Below are positions 26,809 through 36,445 of a stretch of DNA of 64,000 bases, one piece after another (the stretch's first letter is position 1; every line of letters starts with the position of its first letter). Origin of the DNA: Xestospongia muta (Eukaryota > Porifera > Demospongiae > Haplosclerida > Petrosiidae); contig OY848920.1 of assembly GCA_963693285.1 (NCBI GenBank), positions 7,701,135 to 7,765,134 of the forward strand. Reading direction: 5' to 3'. Both the position numbers and the translations under genes were made by a program. The notes below the pieces were generated by a model. It saw nothing but the letters and a program-made list of their open reading frames with translations, did not search any database and was not told where the DNA came from.

Positions 26809-27206
26809 GAGTAAAGTAGCAATTAACGGACAAATCTGTTTTCGGACGCTTATATCTCCCCACTTGATAATGCAATCAGCATAAAACTAGCACCATTGTA
26901 AAGAGCGATCCATATTTATATAGTACAGTGATTTTTAGAATCATCGTAAGACAAATTTTGATGCAATGGCGAATGACAGACACGTCCGTACGAAGGCTAT
27001 AAACGGACAAATTCATTCATCGTCGGATAGGCATAAATATACTCGCTCAGAAGCTTTGGATACTTTAAATATCACTTCCACAGGTAAGAATGGCCCTCTA
27101 CTGCTAGTATACCAGCTATCTGCTTGATTCAAGCTGTTTTGGAAGAACAATGCTGAGCGACGTAAAGACCTGATTCGTAGGACATGTTTTTAGCCACGCC
27201 CAGTAA
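26809..27206 (+). repeat. Left terminal inverted repeat (about 398 bp)
   Basis: This is complementary to 32,735-33,130 with only scattered mismatches. It contains the proposed first coding exon (26,966-27,083) and its splice donor, so both ends of the element carry a copy of exon 1. Confidence 0.92.
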
Positions 27207-28914
27207 CAACGCACATGCTCAGTTTCTCACGCTTGGTCTTCAGCTCGTTTCGACACATTAGTTCAGGTTAATCTGATCTTGTTTGAGCCTGTAAGTGTCC
27301 ATGAACATGGCTGGTTATCAATTTCATTTTCCTCTAGAATAATGTGGCAAGAACTATATACGAGAAAGAACTTTTATACCAGCAAGTTCTCGAGCACGTG
27401 CTCCTGAACCTGACTCTTTTTTTCGATCTCACTATAACCAGTGGGAGGACGTGAGTATGATTGAAGCTATGAGTGCTGTTGAAGGTGGCATGTCCATTCG
27501 ACACGCTAGTGAGTTATATGGAGTTCCAAAATCATCTCTTCACGACAGAGTGTCAGGTAAAATCCAGCATGGTGCTCGACCTGGTCCAAAAGCATACTTA
27601 ACTTTTGAAGAAGAGGAAGAATTGGCAGGGTTTTTGGTGCATACTGCTGATATTGGTTTTCCTCGTACTGTGGCACAAGTTTTAGCGTTAGTGCAACAAG
27701 TTTTGGATTTCAAAGGTATTGATAAGGTTTGCACTCATGGATGGTGGCAGAGATTTTGTCAACGACACAAAGAAATATCACTACGTAGTGCTGTGCCATT
27801 AGCAATGGTTAGGGTTAAGGCAACTGACAGGGAGAGTTTTATGAGGTATTTTGAGATACTGGAAGACACTCTCAAGAAGAATGGTATATTTAACAACCCA
27901 GTGCGCATATATAACTGTGACGAAACTGGTGTTCCTTTAAACCCCAAACGTATTAAAGTGGTCGCTAAACGTGGTAGCAAAGATGTTAGTTGTATCTCAG
28001 GAGATGACAAAGCACAAATAACAGTACTGGTGTGTACTTGTGCAAGTGGTGTTGCACTACCACCAATGGTAATATTCAATCGGAAGACCTTAAATCCTGA
28101 GCTAACAACTGGGGAAGTACCAGGCACAATATATGGGTTGTCTGAAAAGGGCTGGATAAATAGGGAACTTTTTCTTATGTGGTTTCATAAACATTTCCTT
28201 GCATTAATTCCTTCTACTAGGCCTATTCTGTTATTGATGGATGGTCATTCTAGCCACTATAGTCCAGATGTCATTCGGATGGCTGCAGAAGAGAAAGTTA
28301 TTCTCTTTACACTACCTCCACACACTACACATTTAACTCAACCACTTGACCGAGGAGCCTTTTCACCTTTAAAAGTTTACTGGAGGCAAATATGCCATGA
28401 CTTCTACACCAAGAATCCTGGAAGAGTCATCACGAGATTTGATTTTTCTTCACTTTTTTCTGAAGCCTGGAAGCTAGCACTGACACCAAAGAATATTTTG
28501 TCCGGTTTCAATGTGACTGGTGTGTATCCATTTGACCCTGAGCGTGTAAAAGCTTATTTGCCACCATCTCCTAAGCAGACCAAATGTCAAACACTAGCAG
28601 AAAAAACTGGCTTAGCCTACATTCCTCTTTACAGCCCACTCCATAGAAGAGTGCCTTTCAAGCACAGCACAGCATCAGGTTACAGGTCAGCAACTCCTCA
28701 GTTTGAGTCTTCTGATGAAGATGAGTCTTCCTGTATCTTTGAGCGATCTTTATCTGAAAAAGATTTAGTTGGTTTGTGTACAAAGAGAGCCACATCAGTC
28801 ACTCGATTCTTAAACCCTCCTAAACACCCCAGTAAACGTCCTGCTAAGAACCAAAAGTCATGTGGCAAAGTACTAACAAGTCTTGAGAACATTCATGCAG
28901 TGGAAGAGAAATAG
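26966..28914 (+). CDS. Pogo/Tigger-like transposase, HTH plus DDE (to the in-frame TAG)
   Basis: Proposed exon 1 is 26966-27083 (MANDRHVRTKAINGQ...), with intron 27084-27382 (GTAAG...CAG). Exon 2 starts at 27383 and stays in frame to TAG at 28912-28914. Without splicing, the first ATG of the long frame is at 27451, giving 487 aa. Numbering from there, residues 1-36 are a psq-type helix-turn-helix (SIRHASELYGVPKSSLHDRV) and about 50-125 a CENP-B-like second DNA-binding domain. The DDE domain follows with D157 (YNCDETG), D264 (LLLMDGHSSHY) and D300 (HLTQPLDRGAF), so the DDD triad is intact with 35 residues between the last two. It cuts and pastes the element using the TIRs. The TAG falls in a Lys/Glu-rich tail and looks like a nonsense mutation, because the frame remains open beyond it. 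Confidence 0.88.
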
Positions 28915-31900
28915 AGGATAAAGGAGGAAGAAGCAAGAAAGAAAGAAGACCGTAGGAAAGTAAGGGAGGCCAATGCTCAAAAGAAGAAAACTGACAAAAG
29001 AAGTATAAACAGATAATTTGATGATGCTATATATGATACATTACTTTCCATAATTTATAGGTATGGCAACTCCAGATTTATGTCTACTAGACCAATCTTC
29101 ATCCAACAGTGATGTTATACCAGGTAGGAAAATTTCTCATGAGAAATTAGCCTCTATCTTTATTGTATATTTTTAGCTGAGTTCTCAGCAAAGGAAAACT
29201 CATTGTTTTCAAGAAGATATGAAAACGGCTATGATTTTTCCACTGATGAGCGTTACAATCTTTGGCTCAGTATTTTTCATTCTGATTTACTTCAAGATAC
29301 ATGTAAGTTTAAGTGCAGTTTTGTTGTACATTAAGTATTTTTGACTAACAAAGGCAGGGAAAGTTTAGATGTTGGTACTACAGCTACAGCACTCTCTCAT
29401 ACTTGTGCTAGAAAGCCAGTCAAGGAAGGTAAATAGTCAGTGATTACCTAACTAAATTTGACTTTTGGTACAGGTAGTATTGGTACTACAGCTACAGCAG
29501 TCTCTCGTAGTCGTGCTAGAAAGCCAGTCAAGGAAGGTAAAAATAGTCAGTGATTACCTAACTAAATTTGACTTTTGGTACAGGTAGTATTGGTACTACA
29601 GCTACAGCAGTCTCTCGTACTCGTGGTAGAAAGCCAGTCAAAGAAGGTAAAAATAGTCAGTGATTACCTAACTAAATTTGACTTTTGATACAGATAGTAA
29701 TGGTACTACAGTTACAGCAGTTTCTCATACTCATGCTAGCAAGCCAGTGAAGGAAGGTATATAGTCAGTGATTACCTAACTAAATTTGACCTTTGGCACA
29801 GGTAGTATTGGTACTACAGCTGCAGCAGTCTCTCGTACTCATGCTAGAAAGCCAGTCAAGGAAGGTAAAAATAGTCAGTGATTACCTAACTAAATTTGAC
29901 TTTTGGCACAGGTAGTATTGGTATTATAGCTACAGCAGTCTCTCATACTCATGCTAGCAAGCCAGTGAAGGAAGGTATAATATAGTCAGTGATTACCTAA
30001 CTAAATTTGACCTTAGGCACAGGTAGTATTGGTACTACAGCTGCAACAGTCTCTCGTACTCGTGCTAGAAAGCCAGTCAAGGAAGGTAAAAATAGTCAGT
30101 GATTACCTAACTAAATTTGACTTTTGGTACAGATAGTATTGGTACTACAGCTACAGCAGTCTCTCGTATTCGTGGTAGAAAGCCAGTCAAAGAAGGTAAA
30201 AATAGTCAGTGATTACCTAACTAAATTTGACTTTTGATACAGATAGTAATGGTACTACAGTTACAGCAGTCTCTCGTACTCGTGCTAGAAAGCCAGTCAA
30301 GGAAGGTAAACAGTCAGTGATTACCTAACTAAATTTGACCTTTGGCACAGGTAGTATTGGTACTACAGCTACAGCAGTCTCTCATACTCATGCTAGCAAG
30401 CCAGTGAACGAAGGTATATAGTCAGTGATTACCTAACTAAATTTGACCTTTGGCACAGGTAGTATTGGTACTACAGCTGCAGCAGTCTCTCGTACTCGTG
30501 CTAGAAAGCCAGTCAAGGAAGGTAAAAATAGTCAGTGATTACCTAACTAAATTTGACTTTTGTTACAGATAGTGTTGGTACTACAGCTACAGCAGTCTTT
30601 TGTACTCATGCTAGCAAGCCAGTCAAAGAAGGTAAAAATAGTCAGTGATTACCTAACTAAATTTGACTTTTGATACAGATAGTAATGGTACTACAGTTAC
30701 AGCAGTTTCTCATACTCATGCTAGCAAGCCAGTGAAGGAAGGTATATAGTCAGTGATTACCTAACTAAATTTGACCTTTGGCACAGGTAGTATTGGTACT
30801 ACAGCTGCAGCAGTCTCTCGTACTCATGCTAGAAAGCCAGTCAAGGAAGGTAAAAATAGTCAGTGATTACCTAACTAAATTTGACTTTTGGCACAGGTAG
30901 TATTGGTACTATAGCTACAGCAGTCTCTCATACTCATGCTAGCAAGCCAGTGAAGGAAGGTATAATATAGTCAGTGATTACCTAACTAAATTTGACCTTA
31001 GGCACAGGTAGTATTGGTACTACAGCTGCAACAGTCTCTCGTACTCGTGCTAGAAAGCCAGTCAAGGAAGGTAAAAATAGTCAGTGATTACCTAACTAAA
31101 TTTGACTTTTGGTACAGATAGTATTGGTACTACAGCTACAGCAGTCTCTCGTATTCGTGGTAGAAAGCCAGTCAAAGAAGGTAAAAATAGTCAGTGATTA
31201 CCTAACTAAATTTGACTTTTGATACAGATAGTAATGGTACTACAGTTACAGCAGTTTCTCATACTCATGCTAGCAAGCCAGTGAAGGAAGGTATATAGTC
31301 AGTGATTACCTAACTAAATTTGACTTTTGGCACAGGTAGTATTGGTACTATAGCTACAGCAGTCTCTCATACTCATGCTAGCAAGCCAGTGAAGGAAGGT
31401 ATAATATAGTCAGTGATTACCTAACTAAATTTGACCTTAGGCACAGGTAGTATTGGTACTACAGCTGCAACAGTCTCTCGTACTCGTGCTAGAAAGCCAG
31501 TCAAGGAAGGTAAAAATAGTCAGTGATTACCTAACTAAATTTGACTTTTGGTACAGATAGTATTGGTACTACAGCTACAGCAGTCTCTCGTATTCGTGGT
31601 AGAAAGCCAGTCAAAGAAGGTAAAAATAGTCAGTGATTACCTAACTAAATTTGACTTTTGATACAGATAGTAATGGTACTACAGTTACAGCAGTCTCTCG
31701 TACTCGTGCTAGAAAGCCAGTCAAGGAAGGTAAACAGTCAGTGATTACCTAACTAAATTTGACCTTAGGCACAGGTAGTATTGGTACTACAGCTACAGCA
31801 GTCTCTCATACTCATGCTAGCAAGCCAGTGAAGGAAGGTATACAGTCAGTGATTACCTAACTAAATTTGACCTTTGGCACAGGTAGTATTGGTACTACAG

Positions 31901-32706
31901 CTGCAACAGTCTCTCGTACTCGTGCTAGAAAGCCAGTCAAGGAAGGTAAAAATAGTCAGTGATTACCTAACTAAATTTGACTTTTGGTACAGATAGTATT
32001 GGTACTACAGCTACAGCAGTCTCTCGTATTCGTGGTAGAAAGCCAGTCAAAGAAGGTAAAAATAGTCAGTGATTACCTAACTAAATTTGACTTTTGATAC
32101 AGATAGTAATGGTACTACAGTTACAGCAGTCTCTCGTACTCGTGCTAGAAAGCCAGTCAAGGAAGGTAAACAGTCAGTGATTACCTAACTAAATTTGACC
32201 TTTGGCACAGGTAGTATTGTTACTACAGCTACAGCAGTCTCTCATACTCATGCTAGCAAGCCAGTGAACGAAGGTATATAGTCAGTGATTACCTAACTAA
32301 ATTTGACCTTTGGCACAGGTAGTATTGGTACTACAGCTGCAGCAGTCTCTCGTACTCGTGCTAGAAAGCCAGTCAAGGAAGGTAAAAATAGTCAGTGATT
32401 ACCTAACTAAATTTGACTTTTGTTACAGATAGTGTTGGTACTACAGCAACAGCAGTCTTTTGTACTAATGCTAGCAAGCCAGTCAAGGAAGGTAAATACT
32501 TTGTTAGCTAATTCTTTATTATTTGTAGTCCTTCAGTGTCTCATGGTTCCACAACAAAATGCAGGAGTGGGAGTTGTGACCATCCAAAAGCCATTAAATG
32601 GGTTGAATGTGAAGTATGTATGGAGTGGTCTCACCAAATATGTGTTGGTGTAAAAACAATGGGACGATCTACTGTTGATTTTATATGCAAAGATTGTTTA
32701 AATTAA
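28915..32706 (+). CDS. Downstream exons of the transposase gene: Lys/Glu-rich tail, repeat exons, PHD finger
   Basis: After the TAG the same frame continues to 29002 (KEEEARKKEDRRKVREAN, coiled-coil-like). It then splices in phase 1 to 29061-29123 (63 nt, MATPDLCLLDQSSSNSD), 29177-29302 (126 nt), 29354-29428 (75 nt), and a further 28 repeat exons, the last at 32429-32491. The terminal exon is 32537-32706, ending in TAA 28 bp before the right TIR. Every junction I checked is phase 1 with GT and AG. The repeat exons scanned have no stop in phase 1. Phase 2 meets TAG at once in many repeats. Total extra length is about 730 aa. The model is read from splice signals only. Without TAG suppression, editing or alternative splicing, this part is not made by the present copy. 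Confidence 0.7.
29354..32491 (+). repeat. Array of 29 tandem repeat exons, period about 108-110 bp
   Basis: Each unit has an exon followed by an intron of about 45-49 nt, with GTA... donor, TAACTAAAT branch-like sequence and ...ACAG acceptor. Measured exons are 63 nt (21 codons, phase 1); the first is 75 nt. The phase-1 product is of the type GSIGTTATAVSRTRARKP followed by VKE. Variants read DSNGTTVTAVSHTHASKP and SRIRGRKPVKE. Units fall into recurring types whose order repeats, so the array has a higher-order period of about nine units. The introns keep the invariant core GTCAGTGATTACCTAACTAA. Confidence 0.93.
32537..32706 (+). CDS. Terminal PHD-finger exon of the transposase gene
   Basis: In phase 1 after the acceptor CCTTCAG, the exon encodes a short Cys/His-rich module: CRSGSC, then WVECEVCMEWSHQICVG, then FICKDCLN and a stop. 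The spacing Cys-x2-Cys, Trp-x-His-x2-Cys, Cys-x2-Cys is that of a PHD/RING-like zinc finger. PHD fingers at the C-terminus are known in some pogo-like and other transposase families and may bind chromatin. This is part of the spliced gene described above, entered separately because the domain is distinct. Confidence 0.78.
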
Positions 32707-32734
32707 TGTCAGCTCTTGATGTCAAGCAACAATC

Positions 32735-33130
32735 ACTGGGCGTGGCTGCAAACATGTCCGACGAATCAGGTCTTTATGTCATTCAGCATTGCTCTTCCAA
32801 AACAGTTTGAATCAAGCAGATAGCTGGTATACTAGCAGTAGAGGGCCATTCTTACCTGTGGAAGTGATATTTAAAGTATCCAAAGCTTCTGAGCGAGTAT
32901 ATTTATGCCTATCCGACGATGAATGAATTTGTCCGTTTATAGCCTTCGTACGGACGTGTCTGTCATTCGCCATTGCATCAAAATTTGTCCTACGATGATT
33001 CTAAAAATCACTGTACTATATAAATATGGATCGCTCTTTACAATGGTGCTAGTTTTATGCTGATTGCATTATCAAGTGGGGAGATATAAGCGTCCGAAAA
33101 CAGATTTGTCCGTTAATTGCTACTTTACTC
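32735..33130 (-). repeat. Right terminal inverted repeat (about 396 bp)
   Basis: Inverted copy of 26,809-27,206, ending CTACTTTACTC before TA at 33,131-33,132. It carries an inverted copy of coding exon 1 with its donor site. Confidence 0.92.
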
Positions 33131-33926
33131 TATATCGTATGCAACGAAATTACCACAGATTGGTCAAATCAAACAATCAATTTTGACATTAATAGACATG
33201 CACGCAAGCAATTATCCAACACAGCACAAATTTATATAAAAAAATCAAAAATAGTTTTAGTGTATAGCATGTACTTCTGTTTTGCATATACATTAATACA
33301 TGTACTAACTAAGACATTGTGTCATTTTGGCTTTGGTTAGTTTCATCAATATGATATGTAATGCAATATTGAATTACCACAAAGCTATTCCTATTTGGTT
33401 CAGTGTACCCAGGCAACAATTCAAGACTCAGTCTCTATTTGGAGGAGAGTTCTATCAAGGAAATACAGTATCCTATATATGTTTAGAACATACAAAATGT
33501 TTAACAATTGATGTCATTGCAACATACTAGTATCACTTGGTATATGGGAAATGAACCCTCTAAGGATCACTTTTAAAAATCATGCACATAAAGTTACATA
33601 GTACAAGTTAACGCACAAAATATTGTAGTATTTTGATGAGAAAAATACATGCCACATGAATGATGGCTACCCAAAAATTCAAGTCAAGTATGAGGGCTAC
33701 AATTTCTTGTTTATGGTTATTGTAGCTATACAAATAATTCATAATATTATTTGTAGGAACCCCAAGACTTGGTATAATAGACAAGTTGAATAAATCGATA
33801 TTAGGAGTTACAAACATAGGAAGGTATTGAAAAGGATAGATGACTATCGTTAAACTGATTAATTTTTAGAATGAAGTCTCAAAACCTCACAACAGTCATG
33901 ATGATGAGCAACTAAATGTATATAAT

Positions 33927-34000
<74 letters not shown>

Positions 34001-34342
34001 ACTGTTGAATGAAAGAATTATGACCTTGATAAAGTGACTATACGCTACTGTGTAGGAATGTTTATACTGCCATTCTTATTCCTGGATTGATGGAGAACCT
34101 TTTGGTGCTGTATCTAAATTTAATGAATTTTAAAGAACTTTTGTTTATATAAAACACTTTCTACTTTTTAAATTATTTTCATGTGCTATAAATGAAACCA
34201 TAAAGGTCAATACTAACATTAGCAGGATATCAATACCTTTTAACTTTAATATAAAAATTATTAAGTAACTTTATAATGATCAAATGAAATTGCTAATCAT
34301 ATACCTACAACAATAAAGTCTTAAATTTTAATACAAATCCAG
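33131..34342. other. Intergenic region with (TA)n microsatellite
   Basis: No gene is seen. It holds a (TA)n run of about 70 bp at about 33,930-34,000, a block at 33,640-33,925 repeated at 36,835-37,130, and from about 34,000 a stretch paralogous to 38,400-38,750, the 3' flank of FEM1-like gene 2. Confidence 0.6.
33640..33925 (+). repeat. Dispersed duplicate block, copy 1
   Basis: About 285 bp closely matching 36,835-37,130 in direct orientation, starting AATACATGCCACATGAATGA and ending GATGATGAGCAACTAAAT. The two copies flank the fibrinogen-like pseudogene at 35.5-36.4 kb. Confidence 0.75.
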
Positions 34343-35640
34343 GTAATTTTAACCTTGATACATATACAGTATATATATATATATTTAGAGTACATAAAAA
34401 TGGCTATGTACTTTTAACTGAAGGTAATCCCTATTTGTTTGGCAGGAACTCCATTTTTTGCTGCATATTAAATTCATTTCCACTCCACACAGCAAAAGTA
34501 TGACTTCCTGCCAGACCTATAACTGTCTGTCATAATACACTCTGGTTATATAAGTGACTTATTGTGTATACAGATGTTTGTATATGTATGTGTGTATGTA
34601 CATCTCCTATTTTTCTATCTGCCTACAAACATTCTTTTCAATTGATGACAATTCCAGAAACTACATTTGTTTTATAAATATTTAAAACATAATGAAACCT
34701 TTAATATAAAAAGGAAGGTCTATTGATTGATATGGAATTGAGGTCAGTATTTGAAAGGCCCACGTACTTCCATTTTACTTGTTTAGTATAAACAACGATT
34801 CTGCATAATAAAATAATGAAGCTATCTGGTCCAGGACTCATACTGAACCCCACCTGGACATCTCTACTTGATAGAAGGCTCCATCTTCTACAAGTAATAG
34901 AACACTTTATGGGCTAGCTTCGCGTCTTCCTGTTGATTAACAGGACAAGACTGTGTCACATCTCAATTAGCGTCTACAAACCATGAACTGTCAACATGTA
35001 CACTATACTTCGTATGTAAGTTGCCATCATTTTTGTTAGCTTCAACTATTCAGCTGATGAAGGCCTTTAGGCCGAAATGTTCTGTATTATAATAAATCTA
35101 TTTCAACATCATCTTACAGTAATATCATGTTTTTAAAGCTCATCTATCTTTCAATCTACAAATATGAACATGATAAAGAAACTTCCAGATTCTATTGATT
35201 ATAATATTTATTCTGTAATGCTACTATATTTCATTCTACTGGCAAAAACACTTCAAAAATAATTGTTTGGGGAAACTATAGTGAAGTGAGTGTATTAGTG
35301 GAGTTGATCAACAAGTTGTGATCCTGTTTTTATAAAAAAAAGCAGGTTTTGACATGGTAGATCAGTCTATTACTCTAGTTTATAACATTACAACATACCA
35401 AGATTAATCAGATCACTCAAGCCTACAGTAATCAGTTCTTCCTTGTTGCTATATTACAATGTGTTTTCTCTGGTCATTTGTCTTTCTCATTCTTCAGATA
35501 ACCTTTTCTGTTGAAGGGTCTTCTTATTGTATGGCTGACTGTGATAGTAATGGTCAGAGACAATTTATTAACTATGAAAAGTTATGTTGTTCTGCCCCAA
35601 ACAAAGGCAAAATAATACCTATTATTAAAGATAGTGGTCG
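34343..35640 (+). repeat. Source locus of the patch found in units 1 and 2
   Basis: Homologous to 14,321-15,543 and 19,053-20,276. It includes a FEM1-like 3' scrap (about 34,690-34,740), the GATGAAGGCCTTTAGGCCGA motif at about 35,057, and the start of the fibrinogen-like gene. The downstream remainder of that gene is found only here, so this is the likely source. Confidence 0.75.
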
Positions 35641-36445
35641 CTCTGGACTTGTTGTATGTCCAGATACTATACCCAAATGGTGTCCTAAGAGCTCCTGCTA
35701 TAATATACTTCAGTCAAAACCTACTGCTCTCTCAGGTTATTACAATATAACATTATCAAACAGTAGTCAGGTTGAAGTGTACTGTGATATGGAGGGTAGT
35801 CACTGTGATGGAGAAGGAGGTTGGACAAGAGTGGCATTTGTTAACGTGAGTAAACCTGGTTCATCTTGCCCACATGGACTTGTACAATATGATAACATCT
35901 TCAATACCAGATTATGTTGGATTAACAGTGGAATATATTATGAAGGTTGCAGCTCTACTTCATTCTTTACTTATAATCTCAACTATACCAAGGTGTGTGG
36001 TCAAGTAAGAGGATACCAGTATGGATATCCTTATGCTTTTCTTGTTATATTAACAACAAGAATTGTTTTAACTCTCAAATAAATACATTTGGAGTAACGC
36101 TTACCTATGGTAACAATCCTCGTAAACATATTTGGACGTATGCTGGAGGTTCCTATGAACTTGGAACATTCCCAGCTTATTGTCCATGTAATGAAGGCAG
36201 TCCATATATGAACTAGTAATGCTGGTAATGCTTATAAGTTATATTCCAGTGATCTCCTCTGGGATGGTCAGGACTGTCGTGGACGTGAAGCTACCTGTTG
36301 TACTTCTCCTAAGATGCCATGGTTTGTCAAGAGACTAAATGAGACAGTTAATGATGATATTGAGCTGAATACATGTGATTACAATAATCGTCAGATTTAT
36401 TTCAATGGTACTCCTCTTGACCTTGTTGAACTTTGTATCAAATAA
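35459..36445 (+). pseudogene. Secreted fibrinogen-like gene 1 (frameshifted)
   Basis: The first frame (207 codons to TAA at 36080-36082) has a signal peptide (MCFLWSFVFLILQ...), a Cys-bearing N-terminal segment, and a fibrinogen-like start: LSGYYNITLSNSSQVEVYCD then EGGWTRVAFVN. It then reads VCGQVRGYQYG and loses frame. Downstream, a second frame carries NTFGVTLTYGNNPRKHIWTY to a stop at about 36,214-36,216, and a third carries SSDLLWDGQDC, MPWFVKRLNET and a C-terminus ending at 36,445. At least two frame breaks and a small deletion relative to the intact copy at 43,113-44,252 make it a pseudogene. Confidence 0.8.

Larger units (their letters stand above)
26809..33130 (+). mobile_element. 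Complete pogo/Tigger-type DNA transposon (6,322 bp)
   Basis: The element begins GAGTAAAGTAGCAATTAACG and ends with its inverted complement, flanked by TA at 26,807-26,808 and at 33,131-33,132. This fits the TA target duplication of the Tc1/mariner-pogo superfamily. TIRs are about 397 bp and nearly identical. Between them lies one spliced gene: transposase with helix-turn-helix and DDE domains, a large array of repeat exons, and a PHD finger. The length is well above typical pogo elements (about 2-3 kb) because of the 3.1 kb exon array. Little divergence between the TIRs suggests a young insertion. Confidence 0.93.

Noticed and set aside
27540..28127. Minus-strand open frames under the transposase
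   Set aside because: They are shadows of the strongly supported plus-strand transposase frame.
29354..32491. Regular direct repeats resembling a CRISPR array or a plain minisatellite
   Set aside because: The period is about 110 bp with no unique spacers, the setting is eukaryotic, and each unit has splice signals and an open 21-codon exon. Tandem exons explain it better.
33928..34000. (TA)n tract as an origin or regulatory element
   Set aside because: It is a plain microsatellite, as at 43.0, 45.3, 49.6 and 50.96 kb. Nothing else marks it.
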